DNA of 5,624 nt from Candidatus Scatomorpha stercoravium (GTDB lineage: Bacteria; Bacillota; Clostridia; Oscillospirales; Oscillospiraceae): contig DVKN01000191.1 in NCBI GenBank assembly GCA_018716005.1, positions 1 through 5,624 of the forward strand. The letters are read 5' to 3'. Each line of letters starts with the position of its first letter. Position 1 is the first letter of the stretch. Shown piece by piece: positions 1 to 5,379 of this stretch. The notes under the pieces were generated by a model. The model saw only the letters and a list, made by a program, of their open reading frames with translations, did not search any database and was not told where the DNA came from. Position numbers and translations under genes: made by a program.

Positions 1-8
1 TTCTTCAT
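1..8 (-). CDS. Start of an unidentified gene downstream of glpK (partial)
   Basis: Only the first codons lie in the window: on the minus strand an ATG at 8-6 is followed by AAG and AA, giving Met-Lys-(Lys). It is supported by a strong Shine-Dalgarno AGGAGGGG at 19-12, whose AGGAGG core ends 5 nt before the ATG, right after a run of seven A's. No intrinsic terminator separates it from glpK: the short inverted repeat at 26-37 is followed on the minus strand by A's, not U's. It is therefore probably the third gene of the glpP-glpK transcript, 80 nt after the glpK stop. A glycerol facilitator, glycerol-3-phosphate dehydrogenase or oxidase would fit by operon logic, but nothing in two codons identifies it. 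Confidence 0.5.
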
Positions 9-88
9 ATTCCCCTCCTTTTTTTAGGCTCAAGCCTCTTAATCTCTCATCTCCCAATATCGCTTGAAGGTTTTTAATTCGTACGTAA

Positions 89-1579
89 TCAGTCTTCCGT
101 CCAGGCAAGGGCGGATTTTATGGCTTTCTGCCAGCCTTTCAGCAGGGATTCGCGCTGAGGGGCGGGCATTTCGGGGGCGAAGACCTTCTCCGTCTCCCAG
201 CTTGCGCGGACGTCGTCGAGGCCCTGCCAGAAGCCGACGGCCAGGCCGGCCAGGTAGGCCGCGCCCATGGCGGTTGTCTCTATGCATTTCGGACGGACGA
301 CCTCGCTCGATAAGATGTCCGCCTGGAACTGCATGAGGAAGTTGTTCGCCGAGGCTCCGCCGTCGACCTTCAGCTGCGTTAGCGGCACTCCCGCGTCGCG
401 CTCCATCGCCTCGCATATGTCGCAGGTCTGGTACGCTATGCTCTCCAGCGTGGCGCGCACGAGGTGCGCCCTCGAGAAGCCGCGCGTGACGCCCGTAATC
501 ATTCCGCGCGCGTACTGGTTCCAATACGGCGCGCCGAGGCCCGTGAAAGCGGGGACGACATAGACGCCCGCCGTGTCGGGCACGCTCTCGGCATACTCCA
601 GGCTTTCCGCCGCGCTGGATATGACGCCGAGCTCGTCTCTCAGCCACTGGACTGCCGCGCCGCCGGTGAATACGCTGCCCTCGAGCGCATACTGCACCTG
701 GCCGGGGAGTGTGGCGGCAATGGTGGTTATGAGGCCGTTTTTGCTCTCTACAGGCTCGGAACCCGTGTTCATGAGCAGGAAGCAGCCGGTGCCGTAGGTG
801 TTCTTCATGTCTCCCGGCTCGAAGCAGCACTGGCCGAAGAGGGCGCTCTGCTGGTCGCCGGCCGCGCCGGCAACGGGGATTTCCCCGCCGAAGAGCTCGT
901 AGCTCGACCAGCCGTATACCTGGCTGGAGGGGCGCACCTCGGGCAGCATGCACGCCGGGATGTCCAGCAGCTTCAGCAGCTCCTCGTCCCAGCACAGGCG
1001 GTGGATGTCGAAGAGCATCGTGCGCGAGGCGTTCGTATAGTCCGTGACGTGAGCCATTCCGCCGGTGAGCTTCCAGATGAGCCAGCTGTCGACCGTGCCG
1101 AAGAGCAGCTCGCCGCGCTCGGCCCTCCCGCGCACGCCGGGGACGTTGTCGAGTATCCATTTGAGCTTCGTCCCGGAGAAATACGCGTCGGGCACGAGGC
1201 CGGTCTTCGCGCGTATCATGTGTCCATAGCCGCCGGCGATGAGCCTGTCGACCATTTCGCTCGTGCGGCGGCACTGCCAGACTATGGCGTTGCAGACGGG
1301 CTCGCCGGTCTCCTTGTCCCAGACGACGGAGGTCTCGCGCTGGTTGGTGATGCCTATGCCGGCTATTTCGCGGGCGGGGGCCTTAATCTTGAGCATCGCG
1401 ATGCGCGCGACCTCGAGCGTCGTGTCCCATATCTCCTGCGCGTCGTGCTCGACCCAGCCAGGCTGCGGGTAAATCTGCGTGAACTCCTTCTGCGCGGCGG
1501 AGCATATCCTGCCCGTGCGGTCGAAGAGGATGCAGCGAGAGCTGGTCGTGCCCTGGTCCAGGGCCATAATGTACTTCAT
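89..1579 (-). CDS. glpK: Glycerol kinase
   Basis: Cytoplasmic FGGY-family kinase that phosphorylates glycerol with ATP to sn-glycerol 3-phosphate, the committed step of glycerol use. The 496 aa are full length for the family. Visible motifs: N-terminal ATPase-fold loop DQGTTSSR (8-15); NQRET (79-83) with R81 and E82; W101; DAYFSGTK (131-138) with Y133; GDQQSALFGQ (241-250) with the probable catalytic base D242 and Q243; TYGTGCF (261-267); and a C-terminal FGGY signature from GMITGVTRGF (359-368) to about 380. These match the glycerol-contact residues known from E. coli GlpK (R83, E84, W103, Y135, D245, Q246, F270). The ATG is preceded by AAAGGAAG at 1595-1588 with 8 nt spacing. It lies 44 nt after glpP with no terminator between, so the two are cotranscribed. 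In many Firmicutes a Tyr-His-Phe-Phe-Gly loop carries the histidine phosphorylated by HPr. Here the corresponding stretch reads YELFG (227-231), so that histidine appears to be replaced by E228. Confidence 0.97.
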   Translation of the reverse strand: MKYIMALDQGTTSSRCILFDRTGRICSAAQKEFTQIYPQPGWVEHDAQEIWDTTLEVARIAMLKIKAPAREIAGIGITNQRETSVVWDKETGEPVCNAIVWQCRRTSEMVDRLIAGGYGHMIRAKTGLVPDAYFSGTKLKWILDNVPGVRGRAERGELLFGTVDSWLIWKLTGGMAHVTDYTNASRTMLFDIHRLCWDEELLKLLDIPACMLPEVRPSSQVYGWSSYELFGGEIPVAGAAGDQQSALFGQCCFEPGDMKNTYGTGCFLLMNTGSEPVESKNGLITTIAATLPGQVQYALEGSVFTGGAAVQWLRDELGVISSAAESLEYAESVPDTAGVYVVPAFTGLGAPYWNQYARGMITGVTRGFSRAHLVRATLESIAYQTCDICEAMERDAGVPLTQLKVDGGASANNFLMQFQADILSSEVVRPKCIETTAMGAAYLAGLAVGFWQGLDDVRASWETEKVFAPEMPAPQRESLLKGWQKAIKSALAWTED

Positions 1580-1608
1580 GGCTACCGCTTCCTTTCACAA
1601 ATGTCTCT

Positions 1609-1622
1609 CCGCCCTCCGGCGG
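1609..1622 (-). other. Small hairpin between glpP and glpK
   Basis: On the minus strand CCGCC (1622-1618) and GGCGG (1613-1609) form a perfect 5-bp stem with a 4-nt GGAG loop, starting just after the glpP stop codon. No U-tract follows, so it is not a convincing terminator. It could stabilise the upstream mRNA end or modestly tune the glpP:glpK ratio, but it may have no role. Confidence 0.35.
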
Positions 1623-1623
1623 C

Positions 1624-2199
1624 TCAGCTCACCCCCATTTCCCTCCACGCGGCCTCGCAGCTCGTGGAGATGCTTATTGCCCCGGCGGCCAGCGCGTTTA
1701 CCGTGTCCTCCTTGTCGCGGATGAGCCCTCCCGCTATAATAGGCGTGCGGTAGAGGGACTTCACCTGCTTTATAACCTTGGGCACGATGCCGGGCACCAG
1801 CTCGATGAGGTCGGGGTTGCAGGCCGTGCGCAGCTTGTCGATGTTGTCCAGGGCCATGCTGTCCAGGACGAACACGCGCAGTACCGTGACCAGCCCGACC
1901 TCCCGCGCGTGGCGCAGGAGCTGCGGTTTCGTGCTGATAATGCCGTCGGCGCAGGTGTAGCTCCGTATGAAGTCCGCGGCAATCTCCTTGGCCGCCAGGC
2001 CGTTGACGAGATCCGCGTGGACCAGCGAGTGCTTCCCCGCGTCGGCGACGCGCTTCACGAGGGATGAGATGTTGCAGATATTGCCGAAGAGAAAGAATAT
2101 AATGTTGCAGTCCGAGGCAATGGCGCGCGTGAGCTGTTCCTCGCTCTTAACCGCCGCTATTATCGGCTCGTCCTCGAAAAATCCCAATCTGCCGACCAT
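1624..2199 (-). CDS. glpP: Glycerol-3-phosphate-responsive antiterminator GlpP
   Basis: RNA-binding regulator of the GlpP family (G3P antiterminator, TIM-barrel fold). In Bacillus, GlpP bound to glycerol 3-phosphate acts on leader RNAs of glp genes and permits transcription past an intrinsic terminator. The 191 aa match the family's usual length of about 190. Motifs that I recognise: PIIAAVK near the N-terminus (12-18), FFLFGNICNISSLV (35-48), HADLVNGLAA (61-70), DGIISTK (85-91), VFVLDSMAL (109-117), ELVPGIVP (133-140) and IIAGGLI (154-160) followed by ALAAGAISISTS (169-180). The late glycine-rich strands resemble a phosphate-binding part of a TIM barrel. The ATG at 2199 is preceded by AAGGAGGG (2214-2207) with 7 nt spacing, which fixes the start. 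It is the first gene of the operon with glpK. Its own leader carries a strong terminator (2281-2324), implying autoregulation. Confidence 0.95.
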   Translation of the reverse strand: MVGRLGFFEDEPIIAAVKSEEQLTRAIASDCNIIFFLFGNICNISSLVKRVADAGKHSLVHADLVNGLAAKEIAADFIRSYTCADGIISTKPQLLRHAREVGLVTVLRVFVLDSMALDNIDKLRTACNPDLIELVPGIVPKVIKQVKSLYRTPIIAGGLIRDKEDTVNALAAGAISISTSCEAAWREMGVS

Positions 2200-2360
2200 G
2201 ACCGTTCCCTCCTTCTGGCATCTTCTGCGTCAGCCATACAGAGTTTCTGTCCGCAGCGCGGCTGTTATACGGCCGGATGCAAACAAAAAAGGTGCGAAAC
2301 GCGGGCGACCCGCGATTTCGCACCTCTAAACTCTCCCGTGCTTCGCTATCAGCTTTTGGT
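2200..2360 (-). promoter_or_regulatory. Attenuated 5' leader of glpP-glpK, probable GlpP target
   Basis: This is the stretch from the predicted transcription start (about 2360) to the glpP ATG, roughly 160 nt. Its first 36 nt are unpaired or weakly paired and include the purine-rich CACGGGAGAG at 2340-2331. Next comes the strong terminator hairpin (2324-2281), then about 80 nt containing a small hairpin ACAGA/TCTGT (2250-2238) and the glpP ribosome-binding site. A promoter, short leader and terminator placed ahead of a GlpP gene form the classic GlpP antitermination layout. I cannot see a strong competing antiterminator stem, so binding by GlpP to the region upstream of or within the terminator is inferred. 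An alternative is that 2281-2324 only ends upstream transcripts and glpP has its own promoter: a TATAAC lies at 2269-2264, but it lacks a good -35. Confidence 0.6.
2281..2324 (-). terminator. Strong intrinsic terminator in the glpP leader
   Basis: Minus-strand arms 2324-2309 and 2305-2291 pair as GGTGCGAAA/TTTCGCACC plus CGCGGG/CCCGCG. This is a 15-bp stem with a single bulged U (2315) and a 3-nt loop (2308-2306), followed at once by TTTTTTGTTT (2290-2281). It is directional: reading on the plus strand, no U-tract follows the stem. It starts about 36 nt after the predicted glpP transcription start, so it should act as an attenuator for glpP-glpK. It can also stop any read-through from the transketolase operon, which shows no terminator of its own. 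Confidence 0.92.
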
Positions 2361-2366
2361 ACTTAT

Positions 2367-2395
2367 ATCATAGCGCATATGAAGCGATTTTACAA
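2367..2395 (-). promoter_or_regulatory. Sigma-A-type promoter of glpP-glpK
   Basis: On the minus strand a -35 box TTGTAA (2395-2390) and a -10 box TATGAT (2372-2367) are separated by exactly 17 bp. Transcription would start near 2360, about 36 nt before the attenuator stem. The region is AT-rich compared with the flanking genes. An imperfect dyad (2376-2410) overlaps the -35 box and most of the spacer. Confidence 0.75.
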
Positions 2396-2410
2396 TGCAC
2401 GTTTCATACG
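2376..2410. promoter_or_regulatory. Imperfect dyad overlapping the glpP promoter (candidate operator)
   Basis: CATATGAAGCG (2376-2386) and CGTTTCATACG (2400-2410) are inverted copies matching at 9 of 11 positions, with a 13-nt AT-rich spacer and arm centres 24 bp apart. The dyad covers the -35 box (2390-2395) and the promoter spacer, a typical place for a repressor. No transcription factor can be named from the sequence. Confidence 0.4.
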
Positions 2411-2424
2411 AAGATTGACCTCAA

Positions 2425-2446
2425 ATTTTGTTGATGTATACAAAAT
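2425..2446. repeat. Perfect 7-bp inverted repeat upstream of the glpP promoter
   Basis: ATTTTGT (2425-2431) and ACAAAAT (2440-2446) are exact inverted copies around an 8-nt centre. The self-complementary octamer TGTATACA (2435-2442) overlaps the right arm. It lies 30-50 bp upstream of the glpP -35 box and 43 bp or more after the transketolase stop codon. Its position suits an activator or repressor site, and the GTATAC core resembles some GntR-family operators. That identification is weak. Confidence 0.35.
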
Positions 2447-2468
2447 ACTCGGAATAAGCACGGTATAT

Positions 2469-2477
2469 TGTGGATAA
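2469..2477 (-). other. Single perfect DnaA-box match
   Basis: The minus strand reads TTATCCACA, identical to the strong E. coli R1 DnaA box, 12 bp after the transketolase stop codon in AT-rich non-coding DNA. No second clear box was seen in the gap, so this is not an origin. It could be a chromosomal DnaA regulatory site or chance. Confidence 0.3.
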
Positions 2478-2489
2478 GTTAACAACCAT

Positions 2490-3437
2490 CTATTTCTTTA
2501 GCGCGATGGCGGAGCGAACTTTGTCCGCTATCCCCTCAGCCGTGAGGCCGTAGTGCGAGAGGACCAGCTCGGCCTTGCCGGAGCGGCCGAACTCGTCGTT
2601 TACGCCGTGGCGCAGGACGGGGACGGGGCAGTTCTCGCAGACGCAGGCCGCGACGGCGCTGCCGAGGCCGCCTATGACGCTGTGCTCCTCGGTCGTGACG
2701 ATGCAGCCGGTCTCTTTGGCGGCGGCGGCGACGGCCTCGGCGTCGAGGGGCTTTATCGTGTGGAAGTCGAGCACGCGGACGCTTATGCCTTCGGAGGCGA
2801 GGATTTTGGCGGCGGCGAGGGCGCGCTGGACCATAAGGCCGGTGGCGCAGACTGTGACGTCCCTGCCCTCGCGCAGCTTCGCGGCTTTGCCGAGGGCGAA
2901 CTCGTAGCCCTCGACGCTGTCCGTAACGGTCTCGACGGCCATGCGGCCGAGGCGAAGGTAGGCCGGGCCCTCGTACTCGAGCAGGGCCTTGACGGCCGCG
3001 CGCATCTCATTGCCGTCGCAGGGGTTGACGACGACCATGCCGGGGATGGCGCTCATGAGGGCCAGGTCCTCGACGCACTGGTGCGTGGCGCCGTCCTCGC
3101 CGACGGAGAGGCCGCCGTGGGAGCCGACGCACTTGACGTTCAGATGCGGATAGGCGACGGAGTTGCGCACCTGCTCCCAGGCCCTGCCGGCGGTGAACAT
3201 GGCGAAGGAGTTCACGAAGGGCTTCTTCCCGCAGGCGGCGAGGCCGGCGGCGAAGCCGGTCATGTCGGCCTCGGCGATGCCCATGTCGAAGAAGCGCCCG
3301 GGATAGGCGGCGGCGAAGCCCTTGGTCATGGTGGCGCTGGCGAGGTCGGCGTCGAGCACGACGAGCTCGGGGTACTGCTCGGCGAATTCGACGAGGCACT
3401 TGCCGTATACGGCGCGGGTAGCTATTTTCTCAGCCAT
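2490..3437 (-). CDS. Transketolase, C-terminal subunit
   Basis: Second half of a split, thiamine-diphosphate-dependent transketolase (315 aa: pyrimidine-binding domain plus C-terminal domain). With the N-terminal partner it moves two-carbon ketol units between sugar phosphates in the non-oxidative pentose phosphate pathway. Visible motifs: GIAEADM (53-59) with E56, the glutamate expected to activate the cofactor's aminopyrimidine ring; GSHGGLSVGEDGATHQ (105-120) with GEDG (113-116) and H119, equivalent to the GVGEDGPTHQ loop of full-length enzymes; and the C-terminal-domain stretch VLDFHTIKPLD (222-232) with TTEEHSVIGGLGSAV (248-262). The start is set by GGAGG at 3451-3447, 9 nt before the ATG and inside the end of the upstream gene. 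Only one base separates it from that gene's stop codon, implying translational coupling. Split transketolases can serve other ketose phosphates, such as in sulfoquinovose or apulose pathways, but no such genes are present here. No terminator follows the stop codon. Confidence 0.93.
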   Translation of the reverse strand: MAEKIATRAVYGKCLVEFAEQYPELVVLDADLASATMTKGFAAAYPGRFFDMGIAEADMTGFAAGLAACGKKPFVNSFAMFTAGRAWEQVRNSVAYPHLNVKCVGSHGGLSVGEDGATHQCVEDLALMSAIPGMVVVNPCDGNEMRAAVKALLEYEGPAYLRLGRMAVETVTDSVEGYEFALGKAAKLREGRDVTVCATGLMVQRALAAAKILASEGISVRVLDFHTIKPLDAEAVAAAAKETGCIVTTEEHSVIGGLGSAVAACVCENCPVPVLRHGVNDEFGRSGKAELVLSHYGLTAEGIADKVRSAIALKK

Positions 3438-3438
3438 A

Positions 3439-4275
3439 TCACTCTGCCTCCAGTTCCTTAATCGCGGAGAGGAGCTCCGCGCGGGCGGTCTCGTACTGTT
3501 CGGCGTTGGGCGCCTTGCCGTGCCAGCCGGCGTTGTTCTCCATGAAGGAGACGCCCTTGCCCTTGGTGGTGCGCGCGAGTATCATGCTCGGGACGCCCTT
3601 GGTCTCCGCGGCCTCGCGGAAGGCGGCGCGCAGGCTCTCGAAGTCGTGGCCGTCGGCCTTTATGACGTGCCAGCCGAAGGCGGCGAACTTGGCGTCCAGC
3701 GGCTCGGAGGGCATGACGTCGGCGGTCTTGCCATCTATCTGGAGGCCGTTCACGTCGATGATGCCGCAGAGGTTATCGAGCTTATATTTATGGATGGCCA
3801 TCGCGGCCTCCCAGATTTCGCCCTCCTCTATCTCGCCGTCGCCCATGAGGGCGTAGACGCGGTAGTCCCTGCCGTCTATCTTCCCGGCGAGGGCCATGCC
3901 GCCGGCGCAGGCGAGGCCCTGGCCCAGCGAGCCCGTGGACATATCGACGCCCTTCACGTGGACCATGTCGGGGTGGCCGGAGTAGTGGCCCTCTATGCTG
4001 CGGAAGAGCTTCAGGTCCTCCACGGGGAAGAACCCGGCGAGGGCGAGGCTGGGATAGAGCCCCGGCGTGCAGTGGCCCTTGCTCATGACAAAGCGGTCGC
4101 GGCCGGGATTGCGCGGGTCGGCCGGGTCGACGCGCAGCACCTCGCCGTAGAGCTCCGTCAGGATGTCCATGGCGGAGAGCGAGCCGCCTATGTGCCCGCT
4201 CGCGGCGGTATAGACCATTTCCAGCCCCAGAAGGCGCGCCTTCGCGGCCCGGAGCTTCAGCTCGTGTAAAGTCAT
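3439..4275 (-). CDS. Transketolase, N-terminal subunit
   Basis: First half of the split transketolase (278 aa), carrying the diphosphate-binding domain. Visible motifs: SGHIGGSLSAMDIL (26-39) with H28; MSKGH (64-68) with H68; GHPD (100-103) with H101; TGSLGQG (114-120); and the thiamine-diphosphate/magnesium motif from GDGEIEEGEIWEA (145-157) to DVN (174-176). D146 and N176 sit 30 residues apart as in yeast transketolase. WHGK (251-254) adds H252. The reading frame is open 33 codons further upstream, but I start at ATG 4275-4273. There MTLHELK begins the family's normal N-terminus, GAGGAGG lies at 4287-4281 with 5 nt spacing, and the predicted transcription start near 4318 excludes the longer form. 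The two subunits total 593 aa, a little shorter than one-chain transketolases (about 660). The role is cytosolic and paired with the next gene. Confidence 0.94.
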   Translation of the reverse strand: MTLHELKLRAAKARLLGLEMVYTAASGHIGGSLSAMDILTELYGEVLRVDPADPRNPGRDRFVMSKGHCTPGLYPSLALAGFFPVEDLKLFRSIEGHYSGHPDMVHVKGVDMSTGSLGQGLACAGGMALAGKIDGRDYRVYALMGDGEIEEGEIWEAAMAIHKYKLDNLCGIIDVNGLQIDGKTADVMPSEPLDAKFAAFGWHVIKADGHDFESLRAAFREAAETKGVPSMILARTTKGKGVSFMENNAGWHGKAPNAEQYETARAELLSAIKELEAE

Positions 4276-4290
4276 TGTCTTCCTCCTCAC

Positions 4291-4307
4291 GCTATCTCGC
4301 CGATAGC
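4291..4307 (-). promoter_or_regulatory. Hairpin abutting the transketolase ribosome-binding site
   Basis: In the predicted 43-nt leader of the transketolase operon, GCTATC (4307-4302) and GATAGC (4296-4291) form a perfect 6-bp stem with a 5-nt loop. The stem ends 3 nt before the GAGGAGG ribosome-binding site (4287-4281). Because it does not cover that site, it more likely shapes initiation or protects the 5' end than blocks translation. Confidence 0.5.
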
Positions 4308-4324
4308 TTAATTTACCATGCAAC

Positions 4325-4353
4325 AGTATAGCACCGGGCAGGGCGCATTTCAA
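4325..4353 (-). promoter_or_regulatory. Promoter of the transketolase operon
   Basis: On the minus strand TTGAAA (4353-4348) and TATACT (4330-4325) are separated by 17 bp, and the -10 is preceded by TGC, an extended -10 feature. Transcription should start near 4318. It faces away from the degV promoter, with only 21 bp (4354-4374) between the two -35 boxes. Confidence 0.8.
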
Positions 4354-4374
4354 CGTTAAACTGTGAATTAGCAC

Positions 4375-4403
4375 TTGATTATATCGGGCTAACGCGCTAT
4401 AAT
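4375..4403 (+). promoter_or_regulatory. Promoter of the degV gene
   Basis: TTGATT (4375-4380) and a consensus TATAAT (4398-4403) are separated by 17 bp. Transcription should start near 4410, giving a leader of about 44 nt. The leader ends in AGGAGGAGG (4441-4449), a strong ribosome-binding site 4 nt before the ATG. The 21-bp gap to the divergent transketolase -35 contains a weak dyad, GTTAA (4355-4359) and TTAGC (4368-4372), where one regulator could reach both promoters. Confidence 0.82.
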
Positions 4404-4453
4404 CTGCGGAAGGGGGAAACAGTAAGTACTGACTAAGTAAAGGAGGAGGACGT

Positions 4454-5326
4454 ATGTCCGAAACTAGCTATCAGATTACAGCCGACTCCGGCTGCGACCT
4501 CTCGCTCGAAAAGTGCCGCGAGATAGGCGTCGTGCCCTATCATATGCCCTTCACCATGGACGGCGAGCCCATGGTCGACGGCATGACGGAGGAGAGCTTC
4601 CGCGAGTTCTACGACCTCATGCGCGCCGGCGGCGTGGCGAAGACCAGCCAGATTAACCCCGGCGAGTTCACCGAGTTCTGGCGTCCCTTTGCGGAGAAGG
4701 GCGTGGACGTGCTGCACATATCCCTCGCGCTCGCCATATCCGGCAGCTGCGACAACGCCAGGAGCGCCGCGGCGCAGCTCATGGAGGAGTTCCCGGGCTG
4801 GAGGTGCCGCGTAGTCGACTCCACCAACGCCTCCGCCGGCTTCGGACTCATAGTCATGCACGCCGCCGCGAACCGCGACCGCGGCCTCGGCCTCGAGGAG
4901 AACGCCGCGGACGTCGAGGCCATGCACCACGAGGTGCAGGCCATCTTCACGACGAACGACCTCAGCTACCTCTACCGCGGCGGCCGCGTCAGCCGCACCA
5001 GCGCCGCCTTCGGCACCGCGCTCAAGATTGTGCCCATAATGCACCTCGACTACGAGGGCCACCTCGAGGTCTGGCAGAAGGTGCGCGGCGATAAGGCCTG
5101 CCTCAAAAAGATGGTGCAGGACGTGAAGGAGCTCGTGACCGACGCCGCGAACCAGACCCTCGTCATCTCCGAGGCCGACTGCCCCGAGAAGGCCCGCGAA
5201 TTCGGCGAGGCCATAAACGCCGAGTGCCACTTCAAGGACATCTTCTACACCCACATAGGCCCCATCATAGGCGCCCACACCGGCCCCGGCCTCGTAGCCG
5301 TCTTCTTCGTCGGCAAAACCCGCTGA
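4454..5326 (+). CDS. DegV family protein (fatty-acid-binding, FakB-like)
   Basis: DegV-family protein, 290 aa, full length, with no signal peptide or membrane segment. Family members bind a fatty acid, and some (FakB) present it to the kinase FakA for phosphorylation and entry into phospholipids. Visible motifs: ITADSGCDLS (8-17); TSQINPGEF (64-72), whose T64 corresponds to the carboxylate-binding threonine of FakB; ISLALAISGS (89-98), corresponding to the usual ISxSSxLSGT stretch; LSYLYRGGRVS (170-180), like the common LxxLxKGGRIS; KIVPIM (191-196); and GPIIGAHTGPGL (269-280) with H275. Two family serines in the second motif are A92 and L93 here, while the LSGT-type serine (S96) is kept, so the ligand head-group pocket may differ. 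No FakA kinase gene is adjacent. The start is set by the strong ribosome-binding site at 4441-4449. Which ligand it carries cannot be told from the sequence. Confidence 0.92.
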   Translation: MSETSYQITADSGCDLSLEKCREIGVVPYHMPFTMDGEPMVDGMTEESFREFYDLMRAGGVAKTSQINPGEFTEFWRPFAEKGVDVLHISLALAISGSCDNARSAAAQLMEEFPGWRCRVVDSTNASAGFGLIVMHAAANRDRGLGLEENAADVEAMHHEVQAIFTTNDLSYLYRGGRVSRTSAAFGTALKIVPIMHLDYEGHLEVWQKVRGDKACLKKMVQDVKELVTDAANQTLVISEADCPEKAREFGEAINAECHFKDIFYTHIGPIIGAHTGPGLVAVFFVGKTR

Positions 5327-5342
5327 GCGGCGTGTCGCCGCT
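5326..5342 (+). other. GC-rich hairpin at the degV stop codon
   Basis: AGCGGCG (5326-5332) and CGCCGCT (5336-5342) form a perfect 7-bp stem with a 3-nt loop, beginning on the last base of the stop codon. No U-tract follows, so it is not itself a good terminator. The left arm could pair instead with a second CGCCGCT copy at 5379-5385. Confidence 0.45.
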
Positions 5343-5379
5343 GACAATGCGTTACGGACGCTTAATATAGTCGGAACTC

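Noticed and set aside
26..37. AGGCTCAAGCCT inverted repeat next to a T-run as a terminator after glpK
   Set aside because: On the glpK strand the repeat is followed by A's rather than U's. The stem is only 4-5 bp, and a ribosome-binding site and ATG follow immediately.
464..1753. Long plus-strand open frame (429 codons) opposite glpK and the end of glpP
   Set aside because: The translation is low-complexity (Ala/Gly/Arg/Glu/Val rich), lacks a ribosome-binding site and recognisable motifs, and mirrors a strongly supported glycerol kinase. High-GC antisense frames of this kind are expected.
2331..2340. CACGGGAGAG in the glpP leader as part of a glycine-type riboswitch
   Set aside because: The short purine-rich string recalls glycine riboswitches, but the rest of that aptamer is absent and the ~36-nt stretch before the terminator is too short to hold it.
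2380..2394. CcpA cre-like sequence TGAAGCGATTTTACA in the glpP promoter
   Set aside because: The outer TGAA and ACA and a GCG core are present, but it is 15 rather than 14 nt and the core is out of register with the cre consensus. It is not good enough to call, although catabolite repression here would make sense.
2553..4269. Two plus-strand open frames of about 300 codons opposite the transketolase genes
   Set aside because: Both are shadow frames with Gly/Ala/Glu/His-rich composition, no ribosome-binding sites and no domain signal, whereas the opposite strand shows intact catalytic motifs.
4276..4374. 33-codon N-terminal extension of the transketolase N-terminal subunit
   Set aside because: The upstream ATG lies before the predicted transcription start (about 4318) and the extension overlaps the promoter. 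The inner ATG has a strong ribosome-binding site and the family's usual N-terminus.
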